Positions 7,137 through 10,100 of a DNA stretch of 10,100 bases are shown here, in pieces. Origin of the DNA: Pseudohongiella sp. (GTDB lineage: Bacteria > Pseudomonadota > Gammaproteobacteria > Pseudomonadales > Pseudohongiellaceae). The notes beneath the pieces are model-generated. The model ran no database searches. It was not told the DNA's origin and saw only the letters and a list, made by a program, of their open reading frames with translations. The position numbers and the translations under genes are program-made. The stretch lies in contig JAUSPW010000498.1 of assembly GCA_030652635.1 (NCBI GenBank), forward strand, positions 1 through 10,100, written 5' to 3'. Numbering within the stretch: position 1 is the stretch's first letter; every line of letters begins with the position of its first letter.

Positions 7137-8150
7137 ATGCATTTCCCTGGATCCCACATTCTGAGTGTCAGCCAATTCGAACGATCTGACGTGGATAGGA
7201 TTTTTGACGTGGCAGATGGTATGCGTCCCTACGCGCACCGGGAACGCATGACCAAAGTATTAGATGGCGCCATTTTGGGCAATATGTTTTTTGAACCAAG
7301 CACGCGAACACGTGTCAGCTTTGGTTGCGCGTTTAACCTGCTGGGCGGCGAAGTACGAGAAACCACCGACATAAAAGCCAGTTCATTAACCAAGGGTGAA
7401 TCTTTGTATGATACCGGCCGGGTGATGAGTGGCTATAGCGACATCATCGTCATGCGCCATCCCCAGGCGGGTTCCGTTGCTGAATTTTCGCGCGCCAGCC
7501 GGGTGCCGGTGTTGAATGCTGGAGACGGCCCCAATGAACACCCTAGCCAGGCATTGCTTGATCTGTACACCATAAAAAAGGAATTGATGTCTCGCGATCA
7601 AGGCATCGATGGTATGCATATTGCCATGATTGGAGACTTGAAACATGGCCGCACGGTCCACTCGCTATCGCAACTTGTCAGCCTGTACAACAAGATCAGG
7701 TTTACCCTCATTTCTCCCAAGGAATTGAGCATGCCTGAAGAAATTGTTGAGGAGTTACGTAAACGTGGCCATCAGGTTATCGAAACCGAAGATATGGAGC
7801 ACGGCCTAGAAGGTAACGATATTGTTTATTTGACCCGGATTCAGGAAGAGCGATTTGCCACCAAGATGGAAGCTGATATCTACCGCGGTCGTTTCCGTCT
7901 GAATCAGGCAATTTACACACGATATTGCCGGCCCAATACGGTGATCATGCACCCACTGCCACGTGACTCACGCGAAGAGGCGAATGAGCTGGATAATGAT
8001 CTTAATCAGCATCCAAGCCTGGCGATTTTCAGACAAACTGACAATGGCGTGCTGGTGCGCATGGCACTGTTTGCATTGACGCTTGATGTTGTGAATCAAG
8101 TCGAGAAAACCGCGCGTGAAGTTAACTGGTACACCGAACGACGTTTCTAG
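7137..8150 (+). CDS. pyrB: Aspartate carbamoyltransferase catalytic chain
   Basis: The enzyme condenses carbamoyl phosphate with L-aspartate to N-carbamoyl-L-aspartate, the committed step of pyrimidine synthesis, and works as a cytosolic trimer. The carbamoyl-phosphate sites are present: FEPSTRTR (52-59), SSLTKGES (82-89, Ser82 and Lys86), Arg107, and HPSQ (135-138). The aspartate domain shows GDLKHGRTVHS (166-176, Arg172), TRIQEER (233-239, Arg234 and Gln236) and HPLPR (272-276). HPSQ and HPLPR distinguish it from ornithine carbamoyltransferase, which has HPCQ and HCLP. At 337 residues it is somewhat longer than E. coli PyrB (311), with a short N-terminal and a C-terminal extension. AAGGA (7122-7126) precedes the ATG by 10 nt. 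No pyrI regulatory-chain gene follows; pilU starts 40 bp downstream, so the two may be cotranscribed. Feedback control through a regulatory chain cannot be inferred here. Confidence 0.96.
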   Translation: MHFPGSHILSVSQFERSDVDRIFDVADGMRPYAHRERMTKVLDGAILGNMFFEPSTRTRVSFGCAFNLLGGEVRETTDIKASSLTKGESLYDTGRVMSGYSDIIVMRHPQAGSVAEFSRASRVPVLNAGDGPNEHPSQALLDLYTIKKELMSRDQGIDGMHIAMIGDLKHGRTVHSLSQLVSLYNKIRFTLISPKELSMPEEIVEELRKRGHQVIETEDMEHGLEGNDIVYLTRIQEERFATKMEADIYRGRFRLNQAIYTRYCRPNTVIMHPLPRDSREEANELDNDLNQHPSLAIFRQTDNGVLVRMALFALTLDVVNQVEKTAREVNWYTERRF

Positions 8151-8190
8151 GCCTTTTTATTAATCGCAACAGTTGACCAGGTATTGAGTT

Positions 8191-9306
8191 ATGGGTTTTA
8201 AGGATCTGCTGAAAATAATGATCGCCAAAGAAGGCTCGGATTTATTTCTGACAGCCGATGCCCCGCCCAGTATTAAAGCCTTTGGTCACATGGTGCCTTT
8301 GGGCAGTCAGGTGTTGCCTGCAGGCACGGTCGAAAAAATTGCCGCCCAGTTAATGACCCCTGAACAGGCGCGCGCTTTTGAAAAGGATCCGGAGCTGAAC
8401 ATCGCTTTATCCGAGCCTGATGTAGGTCGTTTTCGAATCAATATCTTTAAACAGCGCGGTCAACTTGCCATGGTTGCCCGCCATATCAAAACGGATATTC
8501 CCAGCTGTGATCAACTGGGGTTACCGGACACACTCAAGAACCTGGTAATGAGTAAGCGTGGCCTGGTGATGTTTGTGGGGGGTACTGGTTCAGGTAAATC
8601 CACGTCGCTGGCAGCGCTTATTGATTACAGAAACCAGAACAGTGATGGCCACATCATCACGGTTGAAGATCCCATCGAATTTATACATCCACACAAAAAA
8701 TCGATTGTCAGTCAACGCGAAGTGGGTGTTGATACAGTCAGTTATGAAGCTGCACTAAAAAACACGCTTCGTCAGGCGCCGGATGTGATTTTGATTGGCG
8801 AAATTCGCAGCCAGGACACCATGGAGCACGCTTTGGCGTTTGCTGAAACCGGGCACTTGTGCCTGTCTACCTTGCACGCCAATAATGCGAACCAGGCACT
8901 TGATCGTATCATCAACTTTTTTCCAGAAGAGCGCCACAAACAGCTGTTTCTTGATCTGTCGCTGAACCTGCGAGGTCTGGTATCCCAACGCTTGATTCCT
9001 TCGGTAGATGGACGCCGAGCCGCTGCTTTCGAAATTTTGCTGGGCACGCCACGTGTGTGTGATCTGGTTAAACAAGGCAAGGTTGATGAAATTAAAGAAG
9101 TGATGGAAAAGTCTGAAGATCAAGGCATGCAGACCTTTGATTCCGCCCTGTACACGCTGTTCAAACAAGGTCGTATCACTGAAGAAGAAGCATTAAAGAA
9201 TGCAGATTCCCGCAACAATCTTCGACTGAGAATTCAATTGTCTGAAGGCAAAACGCCAGAACCTGCTGATGAATTTGCAGGTCTGGCGCTTCGACCAAAG
9301 GACTGA
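8191..9306 (+). CDS. pilU: Type IV pilus retraction ATPase, PilU type
   Basis: This is a secretion-superfamily hexameric ATPase at the cytoplasmic base of type IV pili. PilU assists PilT in disassembling the pilus during twitching motility. The 371 residues begin with a PAS-like N-domain (KEGSDLFLTADAPPS, 13-27). The ATPase core follows: Walker A GGTGSGKST (130-138), Asp box VEDPIEF (158-164), Walker B DVILIGEIR (198-206) and His box TGHLCLSTLHANNA (220-233). The C-terminal stretch EDQGMQTFDSALYTLFKQGRI...ADSRNNLRLRIQL is the PilU-type ending rather than that of PilT. The start at 8191 has only a weak ribosome-binding site (CAGGT). It lies 40 bp after pyrB with no visible terminator between them, so readthrough from pyrB is plausible. 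pilT, which usually lies beside pilU, is not adjacent on either side. The pilU stop is 2 bp from the stop of the convergent acyl-CoA dehydrogenase gene. Confidence 0.9.
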   Translation: MGFKDLLKIMIAKEGSDLFLTADAPPSIKAFGHMVPLGSQVLPAGTVEKIAAQLMTPEQARAFEKDPELNIALSEPDVGRFRINIFKQRGQLAMVARHIKTDIPSCDQLGLPDTLKNLVMSKRGLVMFVGGTGSGKSTSLAALIDYRNQNSDGHIITVEDPIEFIHPHKKSIVSQREVGVDTVSYEAALKNTLRQAPDVILIGEIRSQDTMEHALAFAETGHLCLSTLHANNANQALDRIINFFPEERHKQLFLDLSLNLRGLVSQRLIPSVDGRRAAAFEILLGTPRVCDLVKQGKVDEIKEVMEKSEDQGMQTFDSALYTLFKQGRITEEEALKNADSRNNLRLRIQLSEGKTPEPADEFAGLALRPKD

Positions 9307-9308
9307 TT

Positions 9309-10100
9309 TTATAGTTCGCGGGCAATCAGTAACTTCATGATCTCGTTGCTGCCGCCGTAAATTTTCTGGATGCGTGCGTCGATATACATTTTGGCGATCG
9401 GGTATTCCATCATGTATCCGTAACCGCCAAAAAACTGCAGGCATTCATCCACAATTTCGCATTGTTTTTGAGTAGTCCACCATTTGGCCATCGCTGCTGT
9501 AGAAGCATCAAGCTTGCCTTCAAGTAATTTCATGGCACAGTCATCCACAAAAACTCTGGCAATTCGGGCCTCAGTCAAGCGCTCAGCCAGTCTAAACTGG
9601 GTGTTCTGGAAATCCAGAATACGTTTGCCAAATGCTTTGCGCTCTTTTACATACTCACGTGTATATTCAAGCGCGCGCTCAATGGCAACACAGGCACTGA
9701 CAGCAATAATCAGTCGCTCTTGAGGCAATTGTTCCATCAATTGCCCAAATCCCAGACCTTCCTGACTGCCCAGTAGATTTTCTAAAGGCACCCGCACATC
9801 ATCAAAAAATACCTCCGAGGTATCTTGTGCTTTTAAACCAATTTTTTCGAGGTTACGGCCGCGTACAAATCCCCCGTGACCTTCGACTGATTCAGTTTCT
9901 ACCATAATCAATGACACGCCTTTGGAACCGGCAGACGGATCTGTTTTCACCACAACACAAATAAGATTGGCCAATTGGCCATTGGTAAGGAATGTTTTCT
10001 GACCGCTGATACTATAGGCGGAATCTATTTTTTTGGCTTGTGTGTTGATTGCCTGCAGATCTGATCCCGTACCCGGCTCGGTCATGGCGATCGCACCCAC
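9309..10100 (-). CDS. Acyl-CoA dehydrogenase (N-terminus cut off by the window edge)
   Basis: This FAD-dependent enzyme oxidises an acyl-CoA to the trans-2-enoyl-CoA and passes electrons to ETF, as in fatty-acid or branched-chain amino-acid breakdown. The 263 visible residues cover the middle and C-terminal domains; about 120 N-terminal residues should lie beyond the right edge. The FAD-binding block AMTEPGTGSD sits at fragment residues 5-14, followed by the beta domain (GQKTFLTNG, KIGLKAQDTSEVFFDDVRVP) and the C-terminal helices (REYVKERKAFGKRILDFQNTQF, FGGYGYMMEYPIAKMYIDARI, IYGGSNEIMK). The Glu found in MCAD-like IYEGT is Gly here. A Glu in LPQERLIIA (fragment residue 128) occupies the position used by isovaleryl-CoA and long-chain dehydrogenases. 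The first visible codon is an internal GTG, not a start. The substrate cannot be fixed from this fragment. Confidence 0.93.
   Translation of the reverse strand: MGAIAMTEPGTGSDLQAINTQAKKIDSAYSISGQKTFLTNGQLANLICVVVKTDPSAGSKGVSLIMVETESVEGHGGFVRGRNLEKIGLKAQDTSEVFFDDVRVPLENLLGSQEGLGFGQLMEQLPQERLIIAVSACVAIERALEYTREYVKERKAFGKRILDFQNTQFRLAERLTEARIARVFVDDCAMKLLEGKLDASTAAMAKWWTTQKQCEIVDECLQFFGGYGYMMEYPIAKMYIDARIQKIYGGSNEIMKLLIAREL

Noticed and set aside
7137..8150. Ornithine carbamoyltransferase as an alternative identity for the carbamoyltransferase gene.
   Set aside because: HPSQ and HPLPR are the aspartate carbamoyltransferase forms; ornithine enzymes have HPCQ and HCLP.
10098..10100. The GTG at the right edge as a start codon for the acyl-CoA dehydrogenase.
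   Set aside because: The family continues about 120 residues upstream of the AMTEPGTGSD block that follows immediately, so this codon is internal and the gene is cut by the window.
1..10100. A defence island, prophage, mobile element or other new multi-gene system.
   Set aside because: Every long open frame except the DUF349 gene belongs to a well-known housekeeping family. Composition looks even, and no terminal repeats, integrase or CRISPR-like spacing are visible.

Overview
The window looks like an ordinary stretch of core chromosome from a moderate-GC gammaproteobacterium. Three things point there: an E. coli-type exonuclease I (SbcB), a DinG helicase whose iron-sulfur cysteine spacing is identical to that of E. 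coli DinG, and a type IV pilus ATPase of the PilU type. I cannot name the genus. I see no insertion sequence, integrase, CRISPR array, tRNA, rRNA or phage gene. Gene density is high: no gap between genes exceeds about 130 bases, so there are no long unexplained stretches.

Layout from left to right. (1) dinG, minus strand, runs off the left edge and lacks its C-terminal end. (2) A 114-bp divergent promoter region. (3) A plus-strand gene for a 681-residue DUF349 protein with an acidic, repeat-bearing N-terminus. (4) A 70-bp convergent gap holding a long bulged hairpin. (5) A minus-strand PlsC-like acyltransferase gene. (6) sbcB, minus strand, upstream of the acyltransferase and separated from it by 127 bp that contain a good sigma70-like promoter candidate. 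(7) A 103-bp divergent region. (8) pyrB, plus strand. (9) pilU, plus strand, 40 bp after pyrB. (10) An acyl-CoA dehydrogenase gene, minus strand, running off the right edge. Its stop codon lies only 2 bp from the pilU stop.

The genes do not form one pathway. DinG (5'-3' helicase that clears R-loops and other unusual structures) and SbcB (3'-5' single-strand exonuclease) both act on DNA repair intermediates. PyrB makes pyrimidines, PilU assists pilus retraction, and the acyltransferase and acyl-CoA dehydrogenase act on lipids and acyl-CoAs. The DUF349 protein is the only product without a known role.

I found no convincing new multi-gene system. The points most worth a second look are the back-to-back extended -10 promoters between dinG and the DUF349 gene, the uncharacterised DUF349 protein itself, the variant HxxxxxD motif of the acyltransferase, and a pilU without pilT directly beside it, placed behind pyrB.
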